Shown here in pieces: positions 17,937 to 25,705 of a stretch of 29,498 nucleotides of DNA. How positions within the stretch are numbered: position 1 is the stretch's first letter; every line of letters begins with the position of its first letter. A program made the position numbers and the translations under genes. Origin of the DNA: Candidatus Sumerlaeota bacterium. Its GTDB lineage: Bacteria > CG03 > SLGR01. The notes beneath the pieces were generated by a model, which searched no databases, had not been told where the DNA came from, and saw only the letters and a list, made by a program, of their open reading frames with translations. The stretch is taken from positions 1 to 29,498 of the forward strand of contig SLGR01000105.1 of the NCBI GenBank assembly GCA_007136585.1. Reading direction: 5' to 3'.

Positions 17937-19163
17937 TTACCCCGGGGGGCCTTTCCGGATGAAATCCTTCAGTCTCAGAAGAGCGTCGTGGTACCTCTGG
18001 TAATGGGTCACCAGGGCTATCCTGACATACCCCTCGCCGTAGGCCCCGAACCCTACCCCGGGTGCGACGGCTATCCCGGTCTCCTCTATAAGGAGCTCCG
18101 AAAACTCCAGGGAACCCATATCCCGGAACTTCTCCGGGAGACGGAGCCAGAGGTACATCGTGGCCCGGGGGAGCGGGGCCTCCCACCCTATCTTATTGAG
18201 ACCTTCGGTAAGTTTGACCTGCCTTCTCCTGTATTCCTTAACCGTATCCCTGACGCATTTCTGCGAGGCGGTAAGGGCCTTGACGCCCGAAAGCTGAAGA
18301 GCCGTGAATACACCGTAATCAAGGTAAGATTTTATCTTCTCCAGGGGTTTTATGAACTCCCTCCCCCCTACGCAGAACCCTACCCGCCATCCGGCCATAT
18401 TATAGGTTTTGGAGAGGGAATGGAACTCCATCCCGACCTCCTTTGCTCCCGGGACCTCCATAAAAGACGGAGGTCGGTACCCGTCATAGGCTATCTCCGA
18501 GTAGGCGAAATCATGACAGACTATCAGGTTGTAGGCGCGGGCGAACTCTATCACCTTCCTGAAAAAGGAGGTATCCTCCAGGGTCCCGGTCGTGGGGTTG
18601 TTGGGGTAGTTTATAAACATGAACTTGGCCCGCCTGGCCACATCCGAAGGGATATCCTCAAGGACGGGGATAAATGAGTTCTTCTCGGTTATGGGCATAT
18701 CGTACGGAACCCCTCCGGCCAGGATTATCCCGTTCCTGTGAACGGGGTAGCAGGGGTTGGTTACAAGGACCGTATCCCCGGGGTCCAGGTAAGCCATGCA
18801 CATATGGGCTATACCCTCCTTGGACCCTATAAGGGCAAGGACCTCGTTATCCGGGTTGAACTCAACACCGTACTTCTTCCTGTACCATCCGGCAACTGTC
18901 CGCCTGAACTTGGGCATCCCCTTGGCCTGGGGGTACCTGTGAGTCCGGGGATGGTTGAGGACCGTGTCGCAGAGCCTCTCCACTATATGGGGAGGGGTCG
19001 GCATATCGGGGTTCCCCATACACAGGTCTATAACGTCAAGTTTCTTCCTGTAGGCCTCCTTCTTCAGGACATCCACTGCCCCGAATAGGTACGGGGGAAG
19101 CTCCTTGAGTTTCCTGGACGGGTCAACCCGGAGAACCGGCTTTTTTTTCTTCTCAGGTGTCAT
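17937..19163 (-). CDS. alaC: AlaC-type class I/II aminotransferase
   Basis: PLP-dependent aminotransferase of fold type I, 408 residues, closest in motifs to E. coli AlaC (glutamate-pyruvate transaminase). Seen: MGNPDMPTPPHIVE, THRYPQAKGMPKFRR, IGSKEGIAHM, the NYPNNPTTG loop (185-193), and the PLP lysine in SLSKTYNMAGWRVGF (Lys252, with Arg260). It is the first gene of the operon; the ATG at 19163 lies 47 nt after the predicted transcription start, with AAGGAG rather far (18 nt) upstream. It is the only aminotransferase beside a complete set of branched-chain and threonine genes, so it could also transaminate branched 2-oxo acids. That is inference; LL-diaminopimelate aminotransferase (DapL) is a related alternative. 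Confidence 0.82.
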   Translation of the reverse strand: MTPEKKKKPVLRVDPSRKLKELPPYLFGAVDVLKKEAYRKKLDVIDLCMGNPDMPTPPHIVERLCDTVLNHPRTHRYPQAKGMPKFRRTVAGWYRKKYGVEFNPDNEVLALIGSKEGIAHMCMAYLDPGDTVLVTNPCYPVHRNGIILAGGVPYDMPITEKNSFIPVLEDIPSDVARRAKFMFINYPNNPTTGTLEDTSFFRKVIEFARAYNLIVCHDFAYSEIAYDGYRPPSFMEVPGAKEVGMEFHSLSKTYNMAGWRVGFCVGGREFIKPLEKIKSYLDYGVFTALQLSGVKALTASQKCVRDTVKEYRRRQVKLTEGLNKIGWEAPLPRATMYLWLRLPEKFRDMGSLEFSELLIEETGIAVAPGVGFGAYGEGYVRIALVTHYQRYHDALLRLKDFIRKGPPG

Positions 19164-19212
19164 TGCGGGTAAACTTCAGCGCTCCTTCCATTTATTAAAA
19201 ACTTTTAAGAAA

Positions 19213-19225
19213 TAGTAATTTACTA
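19213..19225. promoter_or_regulatory. 13-bp palindrome over the -10 box (operator candidate)
   Basis: The sequence TAGTAATTTACTA is a perfect palindrome around a single central base and covers the predicted -10 hexamer of the amino-acid operon. A repressor bound here would block RNA polymerase. AT-rich sequence raises the odds of a chance palindrome, so this is a candidate only. Confidence 0.4.
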
Positions 19226-19245
19226 AAGTATACCTCTTATGTCAA
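19217..19245 (-). promoter_or_regulatory. Sigma70-type promoter of the Thr/Ile/Val/Leu operon
   Basis: On the minus strand a perfect -35 TTGACA (19240-19245) is separated by exactly 17 bp from a -10 TAAATT (19217-19222, four of six matches). Transcription would start near 19210, leaving a leader of about 47 nt, too short for a T-box or peptide attenuator. It lies just after the diguanylate cyclase stop, in the only long gap ahead of eighteen same-strand genes. Confidence 0.75.
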
Positions 19246-19272
19246 TGAAAAACCGGAGGCTTTAGGGGGGTC

Positions 19273-20169
19273 TCAGGGTCCGCAGACCCGGTTTTTACCG
19301 GATTTCTTGGCCTCCAGAAGACGCCGGTCCGTCACCTCAAAGAGCTCGGAGCAGGAAGAAGCGTCGTCAGGATAACAGGCTACCCCGGCCGATACCGTGA
19401 CCCTGATACTCTTTCCGTTTATCTTTACCGTCTTTTTTTCTATCTCCTTCCTGAGCCGCTCGGCGGCGGAGAAGGCCTCTCCGGCTCCCATACCGGGGAG
19501 TATGACCGTAAACTCGTCGCCCCCGTACCTTGATGTAAGGTCCTCAAGGCGCATACCTTTCTGTAAAACCCCGGCCACCGTCTCAAGAACCCTGTCCCCG
19601 GCCGGGTGTCCCAGGGTATCGTTTACGGATTTGAAACCGTCAATATCAATTATGAGAAGGGAGAGCTTTACCTTCAGCCTTCGGGCCATAGAATACTCCA
19701 TCCTCAGGCGGTTCTCAAAGTACCTCCTGTTGAAGATCCCGGTCAGCTCGTCTGTTATGGCCTTCCTCTCGGCCTCCCGGAGCTCGCGTCTCATATTCCC
19801 CGTCCGGCGGTCTATCCTCTTCATAACCCCGTCGGCTATCCTGCGCTCCGCCCGGGTTTCTATCTTCCTGACAGCCTTCCTGGCTTTCTTCTCCGCCTCG
19901 GCCTCCAGTCTTCCGCGGAGGCGTCGCGCCTCGTCCTGAAGCCTGTATATATCCGATGCGGTCTCCTCAGATATTTCCCTGAGCGACTCTTTTACGAACC
20001 GGCGGAGCCTCCCCACCTCGCTGGAGACGAGCTCCTCTATCCTGGCTGCGGAGTCTCCTATGGCCTTCTCCCTCTCCCGGCGCAGGAGGGAGACCTCTTT
20101 TCTCAGGCGAAGGAGTTCAGCCTCCGCTTTCTCCAGGCGCGCCGCAGTCTCTTCCGGGGAAATAATCAT
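19273..20169 (-). CDS. Soluble diguanylate cyclase with N-terminal coiled coil
   Basis: Makes cyclic di-GMP from two GTP. The 298 residues comprise a long Arg/Glu-rich helical, probably coiled-coil region (about 5-135) with no membrane segment, then a complete GGDEF domain (138-296) with TDELTGIFNRRYF, DIDGFKSVNDTLGH, and the active-site RYGGDEF (GGDEF at 216-220). An allosteric I-site RLED lies at 207-210, exactly five residues before GGDEF, so product inhibition is expected. The ATG overlaps the stop of the metallohydrolase gene by 4 bp. No sensory domain is recognised; dimerisation through the coiled coil may be the control point. It is the last gene of the argS run, an unusual place for a signalling enzyme. 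Confidence 0.92.
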   Translation of the reverse strand: MIISPEETAARLEKAEAELLRLRKEVSLLRREREKAIGDSAARIEELVSSEVGRLRRFVKESLREISEETASDIYRLQDEARRLRGRLEAEAEKKARKAVRKIETRAERRIADGVMKRIDRRTGNMRRELREAERKAITDELTGIFNRRYFENRLRMEYSMARRLKVKLSLLIIDIDGFKSVNDTLGHPAGDRVLETVAGVLQKGMRLEDLTSRYGGDEFTVILPGMGAGEAFSAAERLRKEIEKKTVKINGKSIRVTVSAGVACYPDDASSCSELFEVTDRRLLEAKKSGKNRVCGP

Positions 20170-20807
20170 CTCTCCCCAAGCGCCTTGAGCTGGAAAACCG
20201 CTGCCATCTCAGGAAGCCTCTCCCGTGTAATATCAAGTGATTTTACCCTTCTTACATCCATAAATTTTGAGAGAAACTCTCCGGAGTCGCTGAGACCCAG
20301 GGTGTTTGAAGGGGTATGGTAGTGAATGGGTATAACCGCCTGCGGAGAGAGTTTTTCAACCGCTCTGAAAGCCTCTTCCGCACCTATGGTAAAGACCCCC
20401 CCTACGGGAACCGCGAGTATATCGCAGGGGCGGAGAACCCCGGCTTTTTCGTCGTCCGGAACCTCCCCTATATCCCCCAGGTGGACCAAGTTCATATTAT
20501 CGGCTTTTATGGAAAATATAAGGTTGGGCCCTCTTTTTGCCCCGCCTTCGGAATCGTGCCAGGAACTCACCCCCCTTATATCCACCCCCTTCACGCTGAA
20601 CTCCCCTTCGGTTCGTATGACCTCGGGGTCCCCGGAAACCGTATCTACGGCGCTATGATCAAAATGGTCGTGCGATACGGTAACTATATCGGCAGCGGCC
20701 CGGGGAATACTGTACCCGGTCCCCTCCCCGTACGGGTCGCATATTATCCTTACCCCGGAGGAGACCTTTATATGGAGCCGCCCCTGTCCGAACCATTCTA
20801 TCTCCAT
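20166..20807 (-). CDS. UlaG-like metallo-beta-lactamase-fold hydrolase
   Basis: Cytoplasmic metal-dependent hydrolase, 213 residues. The hallmark SHDHFDH lies at 45-51; further candidate metal ligands are the His of SSWHDSEGG, the Asp of HLGDIG and the late IPIHYHT. The sequence order (MEIEWFGQGRLHIK at the start) matches the UlaG/YtkL-like branch often annotated as MBL-fold metal-dependent hydrolase; the substrate is unknown. The ATG at 20807 is one base after the argS stop with AAAGGA upstream. A longer frame from 20864 would run into argS and lacks a conserved N-terminus. It overlaps the downstream diguanylate cyclase by 4 bp, so the two are translated together, but no functional link is known. 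Confidence 0.8.
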   Translation of the reverse strand: MEIEWFGQGRLHIKVSSGVRIICDPYGEGTGYSIPRAAADIVTVSHDHFDHSAVDTVSGDPEVIRTEGEFSVKGVDIRGVSSWHDSEGGAKRGPNLIFSIKADNMNLVHLGDIGEVPDDEKAGVLRPCDILAVPVGGVFTIGAEEAFRAVEKLSPQAVIPIHYHTPSNTLGLSDSGEFLSKFMDVRRVKSLDITRERLPEMAAVFQLKALGER

Positions 20808-20808
20808 A

Positions 20809-22338
20809 CTACATCCTTTCCGGGGCCGAGACCCCAAGGAGCTCCAGTCCCGAAGATATGACACCCTTTACCCCGGAGAGAAGCAGGAGGCGGGTCTCCT
20901 GCCGGGAGCCGCTCCCTATAACCCGAACGGTATCGTAGTACTTGTGAAAAGCCGTGGCAACATCCCTTAAGTACTCAGTCATAAAGTGAGGGGCCTTCAG
21001 GTCAACGCACTTCTCAAGCAGGTACGGGAAATGCCCCAGCGCCTTTATAAGGGGGTACTCCTCGGGCCCCGGGTCGCACTCTTTAAGGTCCAACTCTCCG
21101 GGGCTCCGCGAGGCTTTGGCGAAAACCGAGCATATCCTGGCGTGAGAGTACTGGACGTAGTAGACCGGGTTGCTGCTGTTCTGCCTCCGGGCCAGTTCCA
21201 GGTCAAACTCCAGGGGAGCGTCGGAGCTCCTCATAAGCATAAAGAACCTGGCCGCGTCGGCCCCGACCTCGTCAAGAACCTCCTGTAGGGTCACGAACTC
21301 TCCCTGCCTTGTTGACATTGAGACCTTCTCCCCCTCCCGTTTAAGGTCCACAAGCTGGTAAAGAAGTATATCAAGCTCCTTCTCCCCGAGACCGGAGGCC
21401 TCCCAGAAAGCCTTTATCCTGGGCGTATAACCGTGATGGTCCGCTCCCCAGACGTTTATAAACCTCTCGGCGCGGCGGGACTTATCAAGGTGATAGGCGC
21501 AGTCGGATGCAAAGTAGGTGAGATCACCTGAGGATTTCCTCAGGACCCTGTCCTGGGTATCCCCGAACCGGGAGGATCTGAACCAGAGGGCTCCCTCCTT
21601 CTCGTAAGTAAGGTTCCCCGCGCGGAGGCTCTCCACCGTCTTTTTCACAAGTGCTTCTTCCGCGAGCCGGGATTCCCTGAATACCGAATCGTAGGTTATC
21701 CTGAAACTCTTCAGGACATCCAGGTGCCACCCCAGTATTAGCTCACCGGCGCGGGAGGAGTACCCCGAGTCCACGGAAGAGCCGCGGAGCTCATCGGCAA
21801 CGCTTTTTATATACTCCCCCCTGTACCCGTCCGCAGGAGGGGTTCTCCCCTCCAGGGCGCACCGGATACTCTCCCCGAGGAGATTCATCTGGCGCCCCGT
21901 ATCGTTAACGTAATACTCCCTGAGAACCCGGTACCCGAGCTTCGCGCACATCCTGGCAAGGGAATCCCCTATGGCCCCCCCGCGCCCGTGACCTATATGA
22001 AGCGGCCCCGTAGGGTTGGAGCTTACCATCTCAACCAGTATGCTTCCCCTTCGGTCCCCGGCCCCGTACTTTCCGGGATCGGCAGCAATCAGCTTAAGCT
22101 CTTCCGCGTAGGCCCCGGGAGAAAGGGTTATATTGACAAACCCCGGCCCCGCCGTTTCAGCCGATTCCACTTCCTCTAATTTCTCCAGGGCGGCGCAGAG
22201 GCGACCCGGATCGGTGGAGGAAACCATAGCCGCGTTAGTGGAGAGATCTCCTCTCATTGAAGGGGGCGGAAACCCTATTTTTACATCATCCAGACCCGTC
22301 ACCTCTGCCACCGCGTCTCTTATCTTAAGTTCGTACAT
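20809..22338 (-). CDS. argS: Arginyl-tRNA synthetase
   Basis: Charges tRNA-Arg. The class I synthetase has 509 residues, somewhat shorter than the 550-580 common in bacteria; the HIGH motif (GPLHIGHGRGG) is already at 114-117, so the N-terminal Add1 domain appears trimmed. The second signature reads EGEKVSMSTRQGEFVTL, the usual ArgS departure from KMSKS. A DALR anticodon-binding domain ends the protein (YVQYSHARICSVF onward). The ATG at 22338 is 3 bp after the rsfS stop with GGAG upstream. There is no frameshift; identity is secure. Confidence 0.96.
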   Translation of the reverse strand: MYELKIRDAVAEVTGLDDVKIGFPPPSMRGDLSTNAAMVSSTDPGRLCAALEKLEEVESAETAGPGFVNITLSPGAYAEELKLIAADPGKYGAGDRRGSILVEMVSSNPTGPLHIGHGRGGAIGDSLARMCAKLGYRVLREYYVNDTGRQMNLLGESIRCALEGRTPPADGYRGEYIKSVADELRGSSVDSGYSSRAGELILGWHLDVLKSFRITYDSVFRESRLAEEALVKKTVESLRAGNLTYEKEGALWFRSSRFGDTQDRVLRKSSGDLTYFASDCAYHLDKSRRAERFINVWGADHHGYTPRIKAFWEASGLGEKELDILLYQLVDLKREGEKVSMSTRQGEFVTLQEVLDEVGADAARFFMLMRSSDAPLEFDLELARRQNSSNPVYYVQYSHARICSVFAKASRSPGELDLKECDPGPEEYPLIKALGHFPYLLEKCVDLKAPHFMTEYLRDVATAFHKYYDTVRVIGSGSRQETRLLLLSGVKGVISSGLELLGVSAPERM

Positions 22339-22341
22339 CGG

Positions 22342-22680
22342 TTAAAACTCCACCTTTCCGGCATCGCCCCATATCCTCTCCAGCGCATAAAACTCCCTCT
22401 TCTCCGGAAAGAAGAGGTTTACAACCATACCCCCGTAATCAATAAGCGTCCATCCCCCGCCACCGCCTTCCAGATGCAGGGGTTCCGGGGAGAGGCGCTC
22501 CCTGAGTATCTTCACAGCCGCCTCCAACTGGGCCTGCGACCCGACGGTGGCTATGATCATATAATCCGCAAAAGCTGCAAGATCCCTTATATCAAGAATA
22601 AGGATATCCTCCGCTTTCTTTTCATCCAGAAGCCGGGCCGCTTCAACAGCGGTATCCCGGGTTATTCTCAGTTTTCCCAT
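22342..22680 (-). CDS. rsfS: Ribosomal silencing factor RsfS (DUF143)
   Basis: Binds L14 of the large subunit and blocks 70S joining during starvation. The 112-residue full-length domain shows LLDEKKAEDILILDIRDLAAFADYMIIATVGSQAQ-type sequence and the C-terminal WTLIDYGGMVVNLFFPEKREFYALERIWGDA. The family signature D(Y/F)-ADYFIIATG-S is conserved, with VGS in place of TGTS. The ATG at 22680 lies 13 bp inside the end of the LCP gene. GAGGAG sits only 2 nt from the start, shorter than normal spacing. The nadD-LCP-rsfS order is widely conserved and supports all three calls. Confidence 0.94.
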   Translation of the reverse strand: MGKLRITRDTAVEAARLLDEKKAEDILILDIRDLAAFADYMIIATVGSQAQLEAAVKILRERLSPEPLHLEGGGGGWTLIDYGGMVVNLFFPEKREFYALERIWGDAGKVEF

Positions 22681-23858
22681 AACTCCTCTATATCGTCTCC
22701 TATCACAACGTTTATATCCGCCATTCTGCTGAGATCAATATCGGTGATTATATTCCGGCACCCCAGTATCTCAGCGACCTCACGGGCCGGGACCGGGTCA
22801 CCCGTCCGGGAGACAACCTGGGTGTAACGTCTCCGCGCTCCGAAGTTGCCGTACCTGACAACGTCAACGTTCCTTCTTCTCAGATACTCTGTAACATCCC
22901 TTGCAAGCCCCGACCTGCCGGTAGCGTTCCATACCTCCGCAGTTATCCTCCGGCTGGCCACGGCGCTTCTGTCAGCCGGCTCCGGAGGCAGGTTGAAAAG
23001 CTGGGAGTTCATCACCACATCAACCGAGTCCCTCAGGTTATCCCGGTCCGCGGCATAATACTCCCTGGACCACCTTGTCTCAAACTCCCCGTCCAGGAAC
23101 TGGAGTCTGAGGTTATCCCTGCCAAGACGCGCAAGTTCCCCGAGAAGAACAAGTATATCGGAAATTTCAAGGTCCGTCTCCAGGGCTTCTCCCGCGGCGC
23201 GGAAGAACCCCGGGATCCGCGGGAGGGTCCCTGGGGTGCGGATTGCGGCAAGGAGAGCACCGGCAAACCTGTGGTGGTTCATACGCCGCGCCGCCGCGGA
23301 ACCCGAGGAGAGGAACCCGAGAACCTCCCTTCCGCCGAGAACCCTATCACCCGCCGGTATCACGGCGGATCCCAGGGAATCCTCAAAGGTTATCTCAGCG
23401 TAGACTTCCACAGGCACCCCCCCCATAGCATCAAAGAGCCCCTGAAGCTTATCCTTATCCGCAAGTATATGGTAATCAAACTCAAACCGGTTGCCCATAA
23501 ACCCAGAGACTACCTCCATAAGCTCCTCAATCGCGGCGGTTCGCTTACCGCCCGCGCCCGCCTGAAGCCTTGAGTATATCTCGTCAAGGCGCTGCACCCT
23601 CCTCCAGGTGACCTCATAGGGAACCGGTATCATCAGCTCAGCCGGGAGGGCCATTATATCAAGGAACCCGGTAAGAGGCTCGTAACTTATGAAGGCGGCA
23701 AAGGATAAAGACGGGGCATTTCCCGAAGTATCCTCCCCGATAAGGAAAATATTAAGCCGCTCTCCCTTAATCAGCCCCTGTTTTACGGGGCTCAGGGCGG
23801 TATACCCCGCAAGGAGAAAGGCCGCCAGAAGAGTTATAATAACGGTTCTCGGCCTCAT
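22668..23858 (-). CDS. LytR-CpsA-Psr family protein with LytR_C domain, degenerate active site
   Basis: LCP proteins transfer glycopolymers to peptidoglycan outside the membrane. This 396-residue protein has an N-terminal membrane anchor (5-22), an LCP-like domain (about 35-270) and a C-terminal LytR_C domain (about 305-390; AEVWNATGRSGLARDVTEYLRRRNVDVV). The fold landmarks LNIFLIGED, LPAELMIPVP, MGGVPVEVYAEI and VIPAGDRVLGGREVLGFL are kept. The usual GRSDT motif is replaced by GNAPSLSFAAF, and the R-x-R...D..R..RQ block by SSGSAAARRMNHHRFA, so catalytic Arg/Asp residues appear lost. Its ATG is at 23858, overlapping the nadD stop by 4 bp. Family membership is probable; transferase activity is doubtful. 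Confidence 0.8.
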   Translation of the reverse strand: MRPRTVIITLLAAFLLAGYTALSPVKQGLIKGERLNIFLIGEDTSGNAPSLSFAAFISYEPLTGFLDIMALPAELMIPVPYEVTWRRVQRLDEIYSRLQAGAGGKRTAAIEELMEVVSGFMGNRFEFDYHILADKDKLQGLFDAMGGVPVEVYAEITFEDSLGSAVIPAGDRVLGGREVLGFLSSGSAAARRMNHHRFAGALLAAIRTPGTLPRIPGFFRAAGEALETDLEISDILVLLGELARLGRDNLRLQFLDGEFETRWSREYYAADRDNLRDSVDVVMNSQLFNLPPEPADRSAVASRRITAEVWNATGRSGLARDVTEYLRRRNVDVVRYGNFGARRRYTQVVSRTGDPVPAREVAEILGCRNIITDIDLSRMADINVVIGDDIEELWEN

Positions 23859-24430
23859 GCGGCGTAAAGCGAGTTATCCATTATGTAACGGTATATGAAA
23901 GGATCAAGCAGCTCACCCGCATCCTCCCCGCGCCTGAGCCTTCTTCTCACCTCGGAAGAAGATATATCAAACTCAGGGTTCTCCAGGAAAACGGACCGGG
24001 CGGCGATTTCTCCGGGCAATCTCCGGGAACTTCCGCTTCTCCGGGCTATGACCGGGCGGGCCAGCTCAAGTATCCTCTCCGGTTCCTTCCAGCTCCCGAA
24101 GTTCACGGCCTCGTCATTTCCCATAAGAAAGTAGAGTTCCGCGCCGGGGTACTCCGATGAGAATATCTCCAGGGTCTCCACTGTAAACCCGGAATGCCCT
24201 TTACGGAGTTCAAGGTCCGAGACTTCGCACCATTTGCGGCCGGATGCCCAGGCTCTGAGCATCCGCAGCCGCTCCTCAGCCTCAAGGACCCCGGGGCCCC
24301 TGTGCGGCGGGGTTTTTGACGGGATCCATATAAGTTTATCGGGACGGATCCGGTCTCTGGCCGCCCGGGCTATCCCCATATGTCCCTTATGCGGCGGGTC
24401 AAAAGCCCCACCGTAAAGAATATACCTCAC
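23855..24430 (-). CDS. nadD: Nicotinate-nucleotide adenylyltransferase
   Basis: Adenylates nicotinate mononucleotide in NAD synthesis. The protein has 191 residues. Seen: the nucleotidyltransferase motif GGAFDPPHKGHMGIAR (7-22), PSKTPPHR at 38-44, FLMGNDEAVNFGSWKEP (101-117) and ISSSEVRRRLRRG (156-168), all standard for NadD. It starts with GTG at 24430, overlapping the proA stop (GTGA); the conserved YGGAFDPPH begins at residue 6, so this start is right. The Shine-Dalgarno is weak, consistent with coupled translation from proA. Followed by the LCP gene and rsfS as in many bacteria. Confidence 0.96.
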   Translation of the reverse strand: MRYILYGGAFDPPHKGHMGIARAARDRIRPDKLIWIPSKTPPHRGPGVLEAEERLRMLRAWASGRKWCEVSDLELRKGHSGFTVETLEIFSSEYPGAELYFLMGNDEAVNFGSWKEPERILELARPVIARRSGSSRRLPGEIAARSVFLENPEFDISSSEVRRRLRRGEDAGELLDPFIYRYIMDNSLYAA

Positions 24431-25695
24431 CGGCGGATCTGACCGTTTCCAAGCATATGGTACTTATAGGTGGTAAGCTCAGTAAGCCCCATAGGGCCCC
24501 TGGCGTGAAGCTTCTGATTGGATATCCCGATCTCCGCCCCAAGACCCATCTGGGCCCCGTCTGTAAAACGGGTGGAGGCGTTTGCATATACACAGGACGA
24601 ATCAACGCTCCTTAAGAAGTTATCGCAGGCGCAGGTATCCTCGGCTATTATGCAATCCGAGTGGCGGGACCCGTATCTCTCTATATGGTCAACCGCCTCT
24701 TCAAGAGAACTCACCACCTTCACGGAAAGCTTGAGGGAAAGATACTCTGCGCTCCAGTCCTCATCCGCAGCCTCACCCATCTCCGGACAGATCTTTCGCG
24801 CCTTTTCGTCTCCCACGAGTTCCACGGAGTCTTCTCTCAGCCTCCGGCAGATTTCCGGGAGTATCTTCTCCGCGGCTTCGCTGTGAATTAAAAGCGTCTC
24901 AACCGCGTTACAGACACCCGGCCTCTGGACCTTCGCGTTACGGGTTATCTCAACGGCTTTCTCCGGGTCCGCGGAGGAGTCTACATATATGTGGCAGAGC
25001 CCCTTTCCGTGACCTATGACCGGGACAAGACTGGCGGAAGATACGGCGTTTATCATCGCCTCGCTTCCCCGTGGTATGACAACATCAACCAGCCCTTTCA
25101 TTGAGACCAGGTGTTTTACTATCTCCCGGTCTGTATCGTCTATAACCTGAACGGCGTCCGGGGGAACGGCGGTATCCGCGAGGGCTTCTCTTATGTAATG
25201 GGCTACGGCAAGGTTGGAGTTGAGGGCCTCGCTGCCGCCCCGCAGAATGACAGCGTTTGAAGATTTAAGGCAGAGGGCCGCGGAATCCCCCGTAACGTTC
25301 GGACGGGACTCGTATATCATCGCTATGACCCCGAGCGGGACCCTTACCTTCCTTATCCTGAGACCGTTGGGGCGTACGGATTCCTGTATTATTTCCCCGA
25401 CAGGATCCTCAAGCTCCGCCACCTCCCTTATCCCGTCAGTCATTGACTTTATTCTCCCGGCATCCAGGACCAGCCTGTCTATGAGGGGCTCCGCGAGGGA
25501 GTCCTCACGGGCCGCTTCAACATCTATCCCGTTCCTGAAAATTATATCCTCGGATTTTTCATCAAGAAAATCGGCTACCTTATTTAGGGCCCGGTTCTTC
25601 TCGCCGGCAGATACGCGGGTCATAGCCCTTGCGGCCAGCACCGCCCTCTTCGCCACTTCAAAGACTATCTCTTTCCTGTTTTTCTCTGAACTCAT
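24427..25695 (-). CDS. proA: Gamma-glutamyl phosphate reductase
   Basis: NADPH reduction of gamma-glutamyl phosphate to glutamate semialdehyde, the second step of proline synthesis. The 422-residue protein belongs to the aldehyde dehydrogenase superfamily, with PLGVIAMIYESRPNVTGDSAALCLKSSNAVILRGG-type cofactor region (120-153), the catalytic cysteine in QRPGVCNAVETLL (Cys262), and the C-terminal TDGAQMGLGAEIGISNQKLHARGPMGL. The ATG at 25695 has GGAGG 4 nt upstream and is preferred over a TTG 18 bp further up that would overlap proB. proB ends 10 bp upstream, so the two proline genes are coupled. Confidence 0.96.
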   Translation of the reverse strand: MSSEKNRKEIVFEVAKRAVLAARAMTRVSAGEKNRALNKVADFLDEKSEDIIFRNGIDVEAAREDSLAEPLIDRLVLDAGRIKSMTDGIREVAELEDPVGEIIQESVRPNGLRIRKVRVPLGVIAMIYESRPNVTGDSAALCLKSSNAVILRGGSEALNSNLAVAHYIREALADTAVPPDAVQVIDDTDREIVKHLVSMKGLVDVVIPRGSEAMINAVSSASLVPVIGHGKGLCHIYVDSSADPEKAVEITRNAKVQRPGVCNAVETLLIHSEAAEKILPEICRRLREDSVELVGDEKARKICPEMGEAADEDWSAEYLSLKLSVKVVSSLEEAVDHIERYGSRHSDCIIAEDTCACDNFLRSVDSSCVYANASTRFTDGAQMGLGAEIGISNQKLHARGPMGLTELTTYKYHMLGNGQIRR

Positions 25696-25705
25696 AAAAC
25701 CTCCG

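Noticed and set aside
19164-19272. T-box or leader-peptide attenuator ahead of the amino-acid operon
   Set aside because: The predicted leader is only about 47 nt, with no specifier stem, no T-box sequence and no terminator hairpin.
19246-19290. Intrinsic terminator after the diguanylate cyclase gene
   Set aside because: A small GGGTC/GACCC hairpin lies in the last codons but is not followed by a T-run; the later T5 has no stem before it. Read-through into the amino-acid operon remains possible.
19273-20169. Horizontal acquisition of the diguanylate cyclase
   Set aside because: Base composition and codon style match the neighbours, it overlaps the upstream gene by 4 bp, and no mobile element traces flank it.
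22668-23858. Annotation of the LCP protein as an active glycopolymer transferase (tagU-like)
   Set aside because: The GRSDT and distal Arg motifs are not visible, so a gene symbol implying activity is not justified.
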